Assembly (NCBI RefSeq): GCF_026626705.1
Contig: NZ_JAPNKC010000001.1
Location: 2,232,001 to 2,296,000, forward strand
Direction of reading: 5' to 3'
DNA length: 64,000 bases
Origin: Pyxidicoccus sp. MSG2
Lineage (GTDB): Bacteria > Myxococcota > Myxococcia > Myxococcales > Myxococcaceae
Shown here: positions 19,101-28,180 of the stretch, piece by piece
Layout: every line of letters begins with the position of its first letter
Numbering within the stretch: the first letter of the stretch is position 1
Notes under the pieces: model-generated
Databases searched by the model: none
The model's input: only the letters and a program-made list of their open reading frames with translations
What the model was told of the DNA's origin: nothing
Program-made: the position numbers and the translations under genes

Positions 19101-21128
19101 GATGGCCAGCGACAGGCTGAGCGACGCCATTGCCAGCGACAGGTCATCCAGGGGCCGCAGCGCATTGGCATGGCCTTCGGGGTGCGCCCACGCGCCGTGC
19201 AGGAGCCCCACGAGGCCATAGAGCGCACCTGCCAGCGAGAGGACGGCCAGGTTCGTCGCGCTCGCGGCGAGCCATGGCGTACCCGAGACGTACGTGAGCG
19301 CACCGAACAGCGCGGCCACGCCGCCCAGGTAGTGCAGCCCCCGCCAGCGCCAGCCTCCCGTCCCGTGGGCCGCCACCGCGATGGCCGCCCCCGTCAGTAC
19401 CTGGGGCCACAGGCTTCCCGAGCTCCAGCCCCACGCCGCACCCATGACGACGGGCATCGACAGCAGCGAGCCGACGATGCCCCACGTCAGCAGGCGGATG
19501 CGCGTCCCGTGGGACTCCGTCACCCGCGCCAGGGGCAGCAGCCCCGAGGACACCGCCGCGACACCGAAGGCCCACCAGGCCGAATCCCAGGGCGCCTGCG
19601 TACGCGCGAGCAGCGCGCCGGTCAGCATCGCCGCCATGACGAACGGGTGCACCAGCGCCCGGCGCCGCGGCTCCAGCAGGAAGAAGACCCCGGCGGCCAG
19701 CGCGGGCGCGAGCGCCGAGCCCAGGTCCACCTGGACGTCCCCCACCGACGACACGGAGAACGCACCGAGGGCCCCCGCGAGCGCACCGCTGGCCACCACC
19801 GCGTGCGCCAGCGTCTCCACCACCGGGCCCGCGCGGGGAAACGCGTCCCGCACGGCGTCGGAAGTCGCCGCCGCCGCCACCACCGTGGCGAGCGCCACCG
19901 CCCACAGCGTCATACCCGCGAACAGGGCACCGCCCGGCTCCAGCGCGTCGAAGCCGCCGGGCGCACTGGCCACGCAGAAGAGGGCCAGGCAGAGCGCCCC
20001 GTAGAGCGCCGCCCCCGCGCTGACGAGCGAGTCCATCCCCGGCCTCGCCGCCCGCGCGCGCCAGGCCGTCGCCCCCAGGGCCACCACACCCGCCGACGCG
20101 CAGAGCGCGCGCAGCCAGGGCTCCTCCTCGAAGCCCATCAACGGCAACCCCGCCAGCAGCGACGGCCACAGCGCCACCGCGAGCGAGGCCGCCGACGCTC
20201 CATGCAGCAGCCGCCCCGCCGCCCTCAGCGGAACGAGCCCGACGCCCGCGACGCCGAGCGCGACGGGTACGCCGATGAGCGGCGACAGCGCCACCAGCGC
20301 GGACAGCGCGACGAACACCACCGGCAGCAGCGCGAGGCCGATGCCCGCCAGCACGCGCCCCGCCGACAGCGAGCGCCGCGAGAGGAACACCCCCAGTCCG
20401 ATGAAGGCCGCGTGGTAGCCGAAGAGCGCGCCCGTGACGAGGAGCTGCCGGGGCACCCCGCCCAGCGCCCGCCACGCCTCGCGCACGCCCATGAGCGAGC
20501 CGCCGAGCACCAGCACCGCGCCGAGGAACCACCAGATGTACTCGTTGAGGCGCGGCGTGCTCGAGGGCCCGCCGTCATCCAGCGCCACCACCGCCTCCAG
20601 CCCGCCGCCCAACCCGCCGGTGTGCCCGTGCGCGAAGAGCGCCTGTCCCGAGCCCAGCGCCGAGCCGAGGTCCTCCTCACTGGAGTCGCCGTCCGAGGCA
20701 TGGCCACGCCGGGCCGCCGCGCGCTGCCGGGCCTTCAGCTCGCGCTCCGCCTTCGCGGCCTCCTCCAGGTTGTGCGCGAGCGCCGCGCCCCAGCCCGGGC
20801 GCCATCCCGCCGCCTGGCGCAGCGAGTCCGCGACGTCATCCGCCCAGGCCTCCACGCGGGTGGCGGAGGGCACCGGCTCGGGCCGCACGGGCTCCGGCGG
20901 CCTGGTCGCCTCCTCATGCAGCGTGGCGGAGAGTGACGCCTCCAACTGACCGGCCGTCACGCCATCCACGAGCCCATCGGAGCGCCAGCGCGCGATGTGG
21001 CGCCGCACCGTCGTCTGAACGAGCGCTTCGAGGTGGGGCTCCGTGACGGGGACGAGCGCGGAGCCGCACTCCGGGCACGCGTCGCCGGCTTCATCGGCGC
21101 GGAGACGCGCACAGGCTGGGCAAATCAT
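16116..21128 (-). CDS. Very large polytopic membrane protein with N-terminal zinc ribbon
   Basis: 1,670 aa. Residues 1-30 hold two CxxC pairs (CPAC, CPEC), a zinc ribbon. Residues 30-190 are soluble and charged. From about residue 200 to the end there are dozens of hydrophobic segments rich in alanine, leucine and glycine (for example FLGAVLVLGGSLMGV, LLVTGALFGYHAAFIGLGVFL). Such size and TM density without an ATPase or transport motif resembles DUF2339/DUF2157-like uncharacterised membrane proteins, but I cannot assign a family. The ATG start is placed directly before the ribbon; an in-frame start 21 codons earlier adds no recognisable sequence. It sits alone between the giant exported protein and the biosynthetic locus. 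An inner membrane location is firm, function unknown. Confidence 0.78.
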   Translation of the reverse strand: MICPACARLRADEAGDACPECGSALVPVTEPHLEALVQTTVRRHIARWRSDGLVDGVTAGQLEASLSATLHEEATRPPEPVRPEPVPSATRVEAWADDVADSLRQAAGWRPGWGAALAHNLEEAAKAERELKARQRAAARRGHASDGDSSEEDLGSALGSGQALFAHGHTGGLGGGLEAVVALDDGGPSSTPRLNEYIWWFLGAVLVLGGSLMGVREAWRALGGVPRQLLVTGALFGYHAAFIGLGVFLSRRSLSAGRVLAGIGLALLPVVFVALSALVALSPLIGVPVALGVAGVGLVPLRAAGRLLHGASAASLAVALWPSLLAGLPLMGFEEEPWLRALCASAGVVALGATAWRARAARPGMDSLVSAGAALYGALCLALFCVASAPGGFDALEPGGALFAGMTLWAVALATVVAAAATSDAVRDAFPRAGPVVETLAHAVVASGALAGALGAFSVSSVGDVQVDLGSALAPALAAGVFFLLEPRRRALVHPFVMAAMLTGALLARTQAPWDSAWWAFGVAAVSSGLLPLARVTESHGTRIRLLTWGIVGSLLSMPVVMGAAWGWSSGSLWPQVLTGAAIAVAAHGTGGWRWRGLHYLGGVAALFGALTYVSGTPWLAASATNLAVLSLAGALYGLVGLLHGAWAHPEGHANALRPLDDLSLAMASLSLSLAIGVSPVLPEVLAPFLDQWDGRLSCVPTALASALLLLRARRDGSRLVAFLAASGLSLTVAQFLGTVSAPGTAWAALVSASVGLGFAAFAALRRPVPTAPLDGTPPLRIKGRMLLGFLPLPFGARGLQLFTDGFAAAVFVQVVATTLALFNWLSTPGDVERSQVLLAGGLLTLTALVAFVSRGFVTWRLRGSVFTLAAGGGFIALTAVINRAGRPLPPDVSAWRLPLIGIALWGLALATRRFGPALGRLLENPSHGRDYHAVPHLGVAALVLVLVKSAVAVGMPDPSRALGVVPPLLLLGAALLSLLLAFSFRSVSIAQLGFLLGVPGAALLAARQGLLGPSLVSLLPPDGQWVHAAAVLASATALDWLQPEAWLVAGDTLFLLWQRAFAGIAAAGLVYAAAVFGVRHEPLRQALRGWAVIAVGLVCAAAFFQPGLTAAGLAFATGAVLFAGGARQQGRGVLGVGIFLLVHATAHLVPVLEAWPGPVLALVGLAVVVLGPWVARRRGVDPSVTRVRAHQAALGYLVLAMVYAVAVRGETSPVLAMPTLLWRMLLGLGGSWMVSFAVPVTLALFATSLLVAAFQWKGAFAGFVAWVGSAVAGSAVVSGLMATLVILASLGGVGLVGYGTLFTTHGAALAMAVAASALALHLARWVTQRSREDVSAGLGWGRDGWLVVVGGLLALVATSGRASEDVLVLAIAAIGLSVLVSLHAAWREHTGRHVYFVQVSVVGVYALVRSLYADGLRPEHDALFALALGFVLVGVTVLARRAGVRPVEAATRRFAALLPIGVALVLPGDATQEAALLAGGSGLLYAALGAVERSRMFGAFAAAACNLALLIAALAYGLEGLEVYLAPLGLMLLMLSQLFTSSLPQAARNAVRVVGGLLLYVPAAAKLAMRVGESADGTYALVFGGVCLLGVAVGMVLQIRAYLALGTLFLTLDVAANLLDAGLRDHRIGFLVMTLTGLTIVSARVLATLKRQEWELMVRRVRVQLRGWD

Positions 21129-21254
21129 GATGGCCCCAGCATAGCCCCTGAGCACCTGGGTTCTGCCAGGGCCCCCTGTCTCCAGGGCCACCAGGGCGCG
21201 CCCGGCGAGCGAGCTACCGGCCTCGCCTGCCCCGGAGCTCGCGGCCCGGCCCTC

Positions 21255-22517
21255 TCACGCGGCCAGCTCCTGCACCTCGAACGTCATGCCCGCCTTGCGC
21301 AGCCGCTCCACCAGCCGCAGGCCCATGCACGAGGCCGGGGTCAGCACGCCGCCCTGCGTCGGATTCGCGTCGAAGGCGAGGCTCAGCGCGGCCTCGGAGA
21401 GCATGCGCGCGGTGGCCGCGTAGCCCGGGTCTCCCTTCGCCGCCACCTTGCCCTTCAGCTTCACCTCGCGCCCGGTGCGCGGCGACTTCCCCTCGCCCAG
21501 CAACTGCGCCACGAAGAAGCCCCGCTCGCGCTCCTCCGCGGAGGGCCCCTGCCCCGGCGCGGGCAGCACCTTCGACTCCAGCAGCTTGCGCAGCGGCTTG
21601 ACCTGGAGGGCGACGAAGAAGCCACCCAGGCCCGCCGTCATGCTCGTGGCCCGCGTCAGCCCCTTCACGCCGGCGCCGTAGCCCGCCACCTCGGTGTAGA
21701 GGAAGTCGCGCCCCCACGGAAAGCCGAGCAGCGCATGGCTGCGCCGCACCACGCGCGTGTTCACCGAGGCCATGACGAAGGGCCCCGTCCACTGCCCCGA
21801 CTCCTGGCTGTAGCGCACCGTCGCCAGGTCGCGCTCGGCCGGGTTGCGCGGCTGGCGCGGGTCCGGGTCCAGCGCGTGAGGGTTGACGAGCACGCGCCGC
21901 ACCGAGCGGTCCACGGCCACCTCCTCCAGCGCCTGCATGAGGCTCGCCACCGTGCCGCCGCTGGCGCCCGCGCGCATCGGCCCCATGTAGAGGCGCACCG
22001 AGCCCAGGTGCCCGCCATGCTTCTCGCGCATGTGCTCCTGCATCATCAGCGTGCCCAGGTCCGACGGAATCGAGTCGAAGCCGCACGTGTGGACGATGCG
22101 CGCGCCGCTCGCCCGGGCCTGTTCGTGGTGGTCGTCAATCATCCGCCGCATCCACTGCACCTCGCCCGTCAGGTCGCAGTAGTCCGTGCCAGCGCGGGCG
22201 CAGGCCGCCACCAACTCGTTGCCGTACTTCGCGTACGGCCCCACGGTGGTGCACACCACGCGGGTGCGAGTCACCAGCGCATCCAGCGACGCCGCGTCTT
22301 TCGCGTCCGCCACCAGCAGCGGCAGCTCCGCGCACGAGGCAACCTGCGTGGCCAGGCCCCGGCGCACCTCCTCCAGCTTCTTGAGGTCGCGTCCCGCCAG
22401 GGCCCACCGCGCGCGGTGGGAGTCCCGGGTCTGGGCGAGGTACTCGGCGACGAGGCGTCCGGTGAAGCCGGTGGCGCCCCACACGATGACGTCGAATTCG
22501 GCGGAGGACTTGCTCAT
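21255..22517 (-). CDS. Saccharopine-dehydrogenase-like NAD(P)-dependent oxidoreductase
   Basis: 420 aa. N-terminal Rossmann fold with VWGATGFTGRLVAEYL, then conserved VGPYAKYG and CDLTGE segments typical of the saccharopine dehydrogenase/trans-acting enoyl reductase family (compare Mycobacterium Rv2449c and Rv2953). Rv2953 reduces polyketide intermediates in trans; other members act on membrane lipids. The next genes upstream on the same strand (22617-35213) include a PKS that has KR and DH but no ER domain. A trans-acting reductase for that PKS is therefore a reasonable inference, though the 99-base gap to 22617 leaves operon membership unproven. No Shine-Dalgarno is obvious before the ATG. 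No signal peptide; cytoplasmic or membrane-peripheral. Confidence 0.82.
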   Translation of the reverse strand: MSKSSAEFDVIVWGATGFTGRLVAEYLAQTRDSHRARWALAGRDLKKLEEVRRGLATQVASCAELPLLVADAKDAASLDALVTRTRVVCTTVGPYAKYGNELVAACARAGTDYCDLTGEVQWMRRMIDDHHEQARASGARIVHTCGFDSIPSDLGTLMMQEHMREKHGGHLGSVRLYMGPMRAGASGGTVASLMQALEEVAVDRSVRRVLVNPHALDPDPRQPRNPAERDLATVRYSQESGQWTGPFVMASVNTRVVRRSHALLGFPWGRDFLYTEVAGYGAGVKGLTRATSMTAGLGGFFVALQVKPLRKLLESKVLPAPGQGPSAEERERGFFVAQLLGEGKSPRTGREVKLKGKVAAKGDPGYAATARMLSEAALSLAFDANPTQGGVLTPASCMGLRLVERLRKAGMTFEVQELAA

Positions 22518-22616
22518 GGGGCCGGCACTCTGGCCGCGCGTCCCCGTCCTCGCAACCCCGGTGTGGAGTCAATGCCCGCGACTACACGTGGTAGCAGTGG
22601 CCCGGGAGCGCCGCGC

Positions 22617-23432
22617 TCATGACAGCAGCTCCTCTTCGAGCGGAAGCTCCAGCAGCGACGGCGACGAGGAGTTCTGCCACCGCTGCCACAGCGGGCAGCC
22701 CCGCGCGCGGACCGTCTTCTCGCTCCAGGCCACGAGCGCCTCACGCGACTCATTCTTCAGCGCGCTGCTGTAGAAGGCCTCTGCCTCTCCGCCGTCCGGC
22801 ATGCCCCAGAACAGGCGGAGGCTCGCATAGCCCGGGTCGGGCTGGCTGTAGTCGGTGACAACGAGCCCGTCGGGCCTCGTGAGGCACCAGGCATAGGTGG
22901 CCTCCCAGCCCTGAAGCTCCGCGCGCCGCAGGGGCAGCCCGGTGAAGAGCGCCTCCAGCACTCCCAGCAGTCGCTCGGCGAGCAGCAGCTCGAAGGCAAT
23001 CGGGTCCTCCTGCTTGGCGGGGTCGTCGTCTCCCCACAGCCCCGCGAGACAGACGCTGTTGACGCCCGTGCGCGCGGGCCGCCCACCGAGCCGCACGTTG
23101 GCCGCCCAGAGCGCGTCGAGCACCGCGCGCGCCTCGTCCGGGCGCAGCCCTCCCGCATCCAGCAGCTGGTAGCGCTTGCGCTCACCGTCGTCCTCCCGAT
23201 AGCTGGCGGAGAGCCCCACTCCATCCAACCCCTCCACGCGAATGTCGAGCGTCAGGCAACCCTCGCCCACCACGCGCGGCGGTTGAAACAGCGCCGCGAG
23301 CAGCGCCTCCACGTGGAGCGCGAGCTCATCGGGCGGAAGCGAGCGCAGCAGGGCGCTGTGCCCCTCTTCATCCGCCGACATCCAGCGGGCGGCATACAGG
23401 CGCGGGTTCGTCCGGGCGAGTCGTCGGTCCAT
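22617..23432 (-). CDS. Hypothetical protein
   Basis: 271 aa, family not recognised. The sequence is soluble, acidic and leucine-rich, with a middle part (GVNSVCLAGLWGDDDP) and a tryptophan-rich last third (LQGWEATYAWCL, LRLFWGMPDG). No membrane segment, signal or enzyme motif. The ATG at 23432 is preferred over a GTG six codons earlier because AAGGTGG lies about five bases upstream. It begins 69 bases after the NRPS stop and is in the same direction, so it may be read through from the biosynthetic operon. Nothing in it points to biosynthesis. Confidence 0.65.
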   Translation of the reverse strand: MDRRLARTNPRLYAARWMSADEEGHSALLRSLPPDELALHVEALLAALFQPPRVVGEGCLTLDIRVEGLDGVGLSASYREDDGERKRYQLLDAGGLRPDEARAVLDALWAANVRLGGRPARTGVNSVCLAGLWGDDDPAKQEDPIAFELLLAERLLGVLEALFTGLPLRRAELQGWEATYAWCLTRPDGLVVTDYSQPDPGYASLRLFWGMPDGGEAEAFYSSALKNESREALVAWSEKTVRARGCPLWQRWQNSSSPSLLELPLEEELLS

Positions 23433-23500
23433 CACCGCCACCTTGCCCACGCCGGGCGCCCGGATGCAACGGGCACCGGGCGTGGCTTCCGGTGGGCGCG

Positions 23501-26500
23501 CTACCTCCGGCGTCGCTGCTGCATGGTACGGCGGGCCGCCGCTCGGGCCTCACCGCGCGCGGCCACTTCCTTGAGCGCCTCGCCCTCTCCGCTGTCGCCG
23601 GAGAGGAAGGTGGAGAGCGCGCGAATCGTGGGGTAGCGGAACAGGTCCACCAGCGTCAGTGGCCGCTCCACCTTCGACTTGAGCTTCTCCAGCACCTGCA
23701 CCATCAGCAGCGAGTGCCCACCCAGGTCGGCGAACTTGTCCTCCACGCCCACCTTGTCGAGCTTCAGCACCTCCTGCCAGATGCCGGCGAGCATCGTCTC
23801 CGTCTCGCTCTCCGGCCGGGTGAAGGCACCGCGCGCCTGCGCCTGCTCCGGGGCCGGCAGGGCCTTGCGGTCCACCTTCTTGTTCGGCGTCTGCGGGAAG
23901 GCACTCAGCGTGACGAAGGCCTGCGGCACCATATAGTCCGGCAGCCGCGCGCGCAGGAAGTCACGCAGTGCGTCCGCGGCCGGCGGCTCGCCCGGCTTCG
24001 CGATGAGATAGGCCACGAGCCGCTTGTCACTCGGCGTGTCCTCACGCACCACCACCACCGTCTCGCGCACCGCCGGGTGCTCGCCGAGCCGGGCCTCGAT
24101 TTCGCCCAGCTCGATGCGGAAGCCGCGCACCTTCACCTGGTGGTCCAGCCGGCCGATGAACTCCACCACCCCGTCCTGCCGCCAGCGCGCCGCGTCCCCC
24201 GTGCGGTACATCCGCGCGCCCGGCCGCGAGGAGAACGGGTCCGGCACGAAGCGCTCACGGTCCAGTTCCGGCCGCTGGTGGTAGCCGCGCACCACGCCTT
24301 CACCGCCGATGTACAGCTCGCCCACCGCGCCAATGGGCAGCGGGCGCTGCCGCGCGTCCAGCACGTAGAGTTGCGTGTTGGCGATGGGCGTGCCGATGGG
24401 CACCCCCTCCCCCGCGTGCTTCACCGCGTACGTCGAGGACCAGATGGTCGTCTCCGTGGGCCCGTACATGTTGAGCACGTCGCCGGACACGGCTTCCGAG
24501 AGTTGCCGCGCGAGCGGAACGGGGAAGGCCTCGCCGCCCACCATCATCTTCTTCAGCCGCTTCAACCCCGCGCGGGCACGCTCCTCGGCCAGCAGCATGC
24601 TCGCCTGCGACGGTGTGCACTGGAGGTGCGTCACCGGGTGGCGCTCCAGCAGCGCGGGCACGGAGCCGTCCACCTCCTCGCCCTCCACCGGCTTCACGCC
24701 CACGCTGGCGTTGGCGCGCTGGAGCACCTGGGCCAACAGCGGCAGGTGCTTCATCACCAGCTCCGTCGGCACGCCGAAGTCCACGAGGCAGGCCACCTCG
24801 TCCACGTCCATGCCCTTCAGCTTGTCGACGAAGGCGACGCAGGCCTCCACGCTGCCGAAGAGGCTCGACGTCTGGAAGTAGCGCTCGAAGGAGAAGTCGA
24901 GCAGCGCGTCCATCTCCTCGGGAGAGAGGTTGTCCGTGCCGAAGTTGCCGTTGGACAGCGTGGTCTGCGCCTTGAACGCCGGGAAGCTCCAGGCCGCCTC
25001 CTTGATGAGGCTCACCGAGGACTTGAGGTAGGCCTTCATCGGGCCGCGCACCACCTCCTTCACCGTGGCTTCAGACTCGCCGACGAAGGTGTGCAGCATC
25101 AGCGTCACGGTGCCTTGCCCCGGGTGGCCCGCCTTGCGCCATGCCTCGCGGTAGAGGGCAATCTTCTGCGCCACCTCCTCCGGAGTCTGGCCGAGCAGGT
25201 GCGTCAGCACGTGGCAGCCCGCGCGCGCGGCCTCCTCGAATGTCTCGGGGTTGCCGGCGGTGGTGACCCAGACGGGCAACTCCTTCTGCACCGGGCGCGG
25301 AAGGGTGCGCAACTTCACCGTGCCGCCCGTGCCGCTCTTCGCCTCCAGCGTCTCGCCGCGCCACAGCCTGCGCACGTCTTCAATCTGCTGGAACATGATG
25401 CGCTTGCGGTCCGAGAAGCTCTCCGGCCGCAGCGCGAAGTCGTTGGGCTGCCAGCCCGCCGCGAAGGAGATGCCCACGCGGCCGTGGGAGATGTTGTCCA
25501 CCACGGCCCAGTCCTCGGCGATGCGCAGCGTGGGGTGCAGCGGCGACACGAGGCTGCCCGCGCGGAGCTGCACGTTGCGCGTCACCGCCGCCAGCGCCGC
25601 CGACGTCACGGCCGGGTTGGGGAACAAGCCACCGAACGCATGGAAATGCCTCTCCGGCGTCCACACCGCACGGAAGCCGTGCGCGTCCGCGAAGCGCGCG
25701 CTCTCCAGCAGCAAATCGTAGCGCCCCTCGGGCCGCTCGCCTTCGTCGCTGGAGAAGTAGAAGAGGCTGAAGTCCATGGCCCGCGCGGCGTATTTCCCCT
25801 CCTGCGCGTCGCCGTGCCGCTCCGCGTGGATGACCACCGTGAAGCCCCGGGTGAGCGTCCAGAGCAACTCCAGCACGGAGATGTCGAAGTTGAGGCTGGT
25901 GACGGCGAGCCACGTGCCGCGCTCCGTGCCCAGGCGCTCGTCCATTCCGAGGCCGAAGTTCACGAAGTTGCGGTGCTCGATCATCACCCCCTTGGGCCTG
26001 CCCGTGCTGCCGGAGGTGTAGATGACGTAGGCGAGGCTGTCGGGCCCGGCCGGGGGCGTCTGCACGTCCTCGGAGGCGGCGATGCGCTCCCACGCCGCGT
26101 CCACCGCGAGCACCTGCCGCGCGGCCCTGGGCACTCGCGGGAGCAACCGCTCCTGGGTCAGCACCAGGTGGCAGCCCGAGTCCTCCACCATGAAGGCGAG
26201 GCGCTCCGCCGGATACGCCGGGTCCAGCGGGACGTAGCAGCCGCCCGCCTTGTGCGTGGCCAGCACGCCCACCATCATCTCCAGCGAGCGCTCCATGAAG
26301 ATGCCGACGCGCACGTCCCGGCCCACGCCCTCGCTCCGCAGGTGGCGGGCGAGCACGTCGCTGCGCTCATCCAGCTCGCGGTAGGTCAGCGTGTCGCCAC
26401 GGCAGACGAGGGCGGTGGCGTCCGGCGTGCGCCGCGCCTGCGCATGGAAGAGGCCGTGGAGGGTGGCGGCCTCCGGCAGCTCGCGCCGGGTGTCATTCCA

Positions 26501-28180
26501 CTTCGCGAGCAGCGCGCGCTCCTCCGCGCCCAGCAAGTCATGCTCCCCCAGGGGCCGACCCGGAGACTCCCGGAGCGACGCGAGGAATGCGACGAGCTGG
26601 CGCGACAGCTCGGAGACGCGGCCCGCGTCCACCCGCGCGGCGTCGAAGAGGAGGTGTGCCTGCGCCCCGTCCGCGTCCACGGCGACGGTGAGCGCGGCGC
26701 CGGGCACCGCGTGGCGCAACTCCCCCGGCGCGGAGAGACACAGGGCCACGGGGTACGCCACCTCGCCCAGGTGGCGCGGCAGGCCGGAGAGCTGCGGCGA
26801 GCGGCCGAGCAGGTCTCGCGACATGACGCCCTTCTCGCGCAGCTGCGTCAGCGCCTTGTGGAAGGCCGCGGCGGCGGTGTCCGGCGCGTCCTTCATGGGC
26901 AGCTCGAGCCGGAGCGGAAGCTGTGAGGCGAAGAAGCCCTCCACGTCGCTCACACGGGCGCGCGTGCCGGCATCGCTGAAGCCCACGTCGAAGCGCGGCT
27001 CCGGAGACAGGCGCGACAGGAAGGCCGCGACGGTGAAGAGCAGCCGTTCCTCGGGCGGCAACTCCGGGGCCAAGCCGGCGGCGACATCGCTGGCGGCCAG
27101 TGTCAGCGAGTGCGTGCCCTCCTCCTTCGCGCTCCCCCCCAGGAAGGGCAGGTCCGGAGGCGCGAGCGTCTCCAGCCGTCCGAGGAAGAACGCCTCCGCC
27201 CTGCCTGCCAGCGTCCCCACCTCGGACAGGCGGGTGCGCAGCGCCTCCGGGGCCGGGGGCAGCGCGTCGCCCACCGCGAGGTTGCGGGAGCCCAGCAGCT
27301 CCGCCCACGACAGCGGCGCGCCGCACAGTCCCTTCGGCCCCTTCAGCGTGAGGTCCCCGCCGCCGAACGCCAGCGTCAGCGCGTCGCCTTCGATGGCGAC
27401 GATGGTGCCCGGGCTCGCGTCGGAGCCCTCCTCCACCGCGCGCGCCTCGGAGAGGGCCACCGGCGCGCTGCCCAGCCACAGCTTCGCGAAGGCGAGCGGG
27501 TTGGGATAGCCGCCGTAGTCGAGCGCCGCCACCAGCGCGCGCGCATCCTCCACGTCGCCGTGCGAGTCCACGAGGGCCCCCGCCTCCGGACGCTGCGCAT
27601 GCCCGAAGTAGCTGCGCTGGGAGAAGTCCTGGTCGAAGAGCTCGACGCGGCCGTCGACGAGCTCCGCGGCCAATTCCGCGAACGTCTCCATGCCCAGCGT
27701 GTAGCAGCGCGCGTTGAGGCTGAAGGCCGTCTCGTTGGGGGCGATGTCGAAGAGGCGCTGCTTGAGGATGCGCCCCCTGTCCGCACCCGACGTCATCTCG
27801 TGCCACGTGACGCCGTGCTGGGGCTCGCGGTGCAGCAGCGCCCACGAGGTGACGTTGAGGCCCGCGTAGCGGGGCAGCGGGCCGTCATGGAAGTTGATGG
27901 CCATGCGGCGGGGCAGCCGCAGCACCTCGTCCTTCACCAGGCTCAGGTTGACGATGCTGAAGAGCCAGTCGAAGGGCGTGGCGGAGAGGAAGGGCAACAC
28001 CCCGTCTCCGGGTGGCACATGCTGGAGGCCCTGCGCCTCCGCCCACTTCTGGAGAGAAGGCTCGCGGGTGACGAGCCCGAGAATCCGCACGCCCCGCTCC
28101 TGGAGCGCCTCCGCGCATGGGACGACGAGGGTGCCCTCGCCGATGATGAAGCAGGTGGGCGACTCGACGGTCGTGGTCAT
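23501..28180 (-). CDS. NRPS: formyltransferase - half C - A(luciferase-like monooxygenase insert) - PCP
   Basis: 1,559 aa. Residues 1-310 are a formyltransferase with the catalytic N-x-H (INFHDGPLPRYAG, near 94) and Asp (GADRGRI) intact. Residues 345-545 look like the C-terminal half of a condensation domain; the HHxxxDG half is missing. The adenylation domain starts at 545 (YTSGSTGRPKG, FDISVLELLW). It is interrupted at about 800-1163 by a luciferase-like monooxygenase (FSLFYFSSDE, then typical LLM segments) and resumes to about 1442 (NMYGPTETTIW, YRTGD, NKKVDRKAL). A PCP follows with DLGGHSLL. Aligning by eye to GrsA gives the pocket code D-I-L-Q-M-G-M-I-W-K, near the glycine code. An A domain split by a flavin monooxygenase recalls MtaG/MelG of myxothiazol/melithiazol. 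The gene overlaps its upstream neighbour by four bases. Confidence 0.9.
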   Translation of the reverse strand: MTTTVESPTCFIIGEGTLVVPCAEALQERGVRILGLVTREPSLQKWAEAQGLQHVPPGDGVLPFLSATPFDWLFSIVNLSLVKDEVLRLPRRMAINFHDGPLPRYAGLNVTSWALLHREPQHGVTWHEMTSGADRGRILKQRLFDIAPNETAFSLNARCYTLGMETFAELAAELVDGRVELFDQDFSQRSYFGHAQRPEAGALVDSHGDVEDARALVAALDYGGYPNPLAFAKLWLGSAPVALSEARAVEEGSDASPGTIVAIEGDALTLAFGGGDLTLKGPKGLCGAPLSWAELLGSRNLAVGDALPPAPEALRTRLSEVGTLAGRAEAFFLGRLETLAPPDLPFLGGSAKEEGTHSLTLAASDVAAGLAPELPPEERLLFTVAAFLSRLSPEPRFDVGFSDAGTRARVSDVEGFFASQLPLRLELPMKDAPDTAAAAFHKALTQLREKGVMSRDLLGRSPQLSGLPRHLGEVAYPVALCLSAPGELRHAVPGAALTVAVDADGAQAHLLFDAARVDAGRVSELSRQLVAFLASLRESPGRPLGEHDLLGAEERALLAKWNDTRRELPEAATLHGLFHAQARRTPDATALVCRGDTLTYRELDERSDVLARHLRSEGVGRDVRVGIFMERSLEMMVGVLATHKAGGCYVPLDPAYPAERLAFMVEDSGCHLVLTQERLLPRVPRAARQVLAVDAAWERIAASEDVQTPPAGPDSLAYVIYTSGSTGRPKGVMIEHRNFVNFGLGMDERLGTERGTWLAVTSLNFDISVLELLWTLTRGFTVVIHAERHGDAQEGKYAARAMDFSLFYFSSDEGERPEGRYDLLLESARFADAHGFRAVWTPERHFHAFGGLFPNPAVTSAALAAVTRNVQLRAGSLVSPLHPTLRIAEDWAVVDNISHGRVGISFAAGWQPNDFALRPESFSDRKRIMFQQIEDVRRLWRGETLEAKSGTGGTVKLRTLPRPVQKELPVWVTTAGNPETFEEAARAGCHVLTHLLGQTPEEVAQKIALYREAWRKAGHPGQGTVTLMLHTFVGESEATVKEVVRGPMKAYLKSSVSLIKEAAWSFPAFKAQTTLSNGNFGTDNLSPEEMDALLDFSFERYFQTSSLFGSVEACVAFVDKLKGMDVDEVACLVDFGVPTELVMKHLPLLAQVLQRANASVGVKPVEGEEVDGSVPALLERHPVTHLQCTPSQASMLLAEERARAGLKRLKKMMVGGEAFPVPLARQLSEAVSGDVLNMYGPTETTIWSSTYAVKHAGEGVPIGTPIANTQLYVLDARQRPLPIGAVGELYIGGEGVVRGYHQRPELDRERFVPDPFSSRPGARMYRTGDAARWRQDGVVEFIGRLDHQVKVRGFRIELGEIEARLGEHPAVRETVVVVREDTPSDKRLVAYLIAKPGEPPAADALRDFLRARLPDYMVPQAFVTLSAFPQTPNKKVDRKALPAPEQAQARGAFTRPESETETMLAGIWQEVLKLDKVGVEDKFADLGGHSLLMVQVLEKLKSKVERPLTLVDLFRYPTIRALSTFLSGDSGEGEALKEVAARGEARAAARRTMQQRRRR

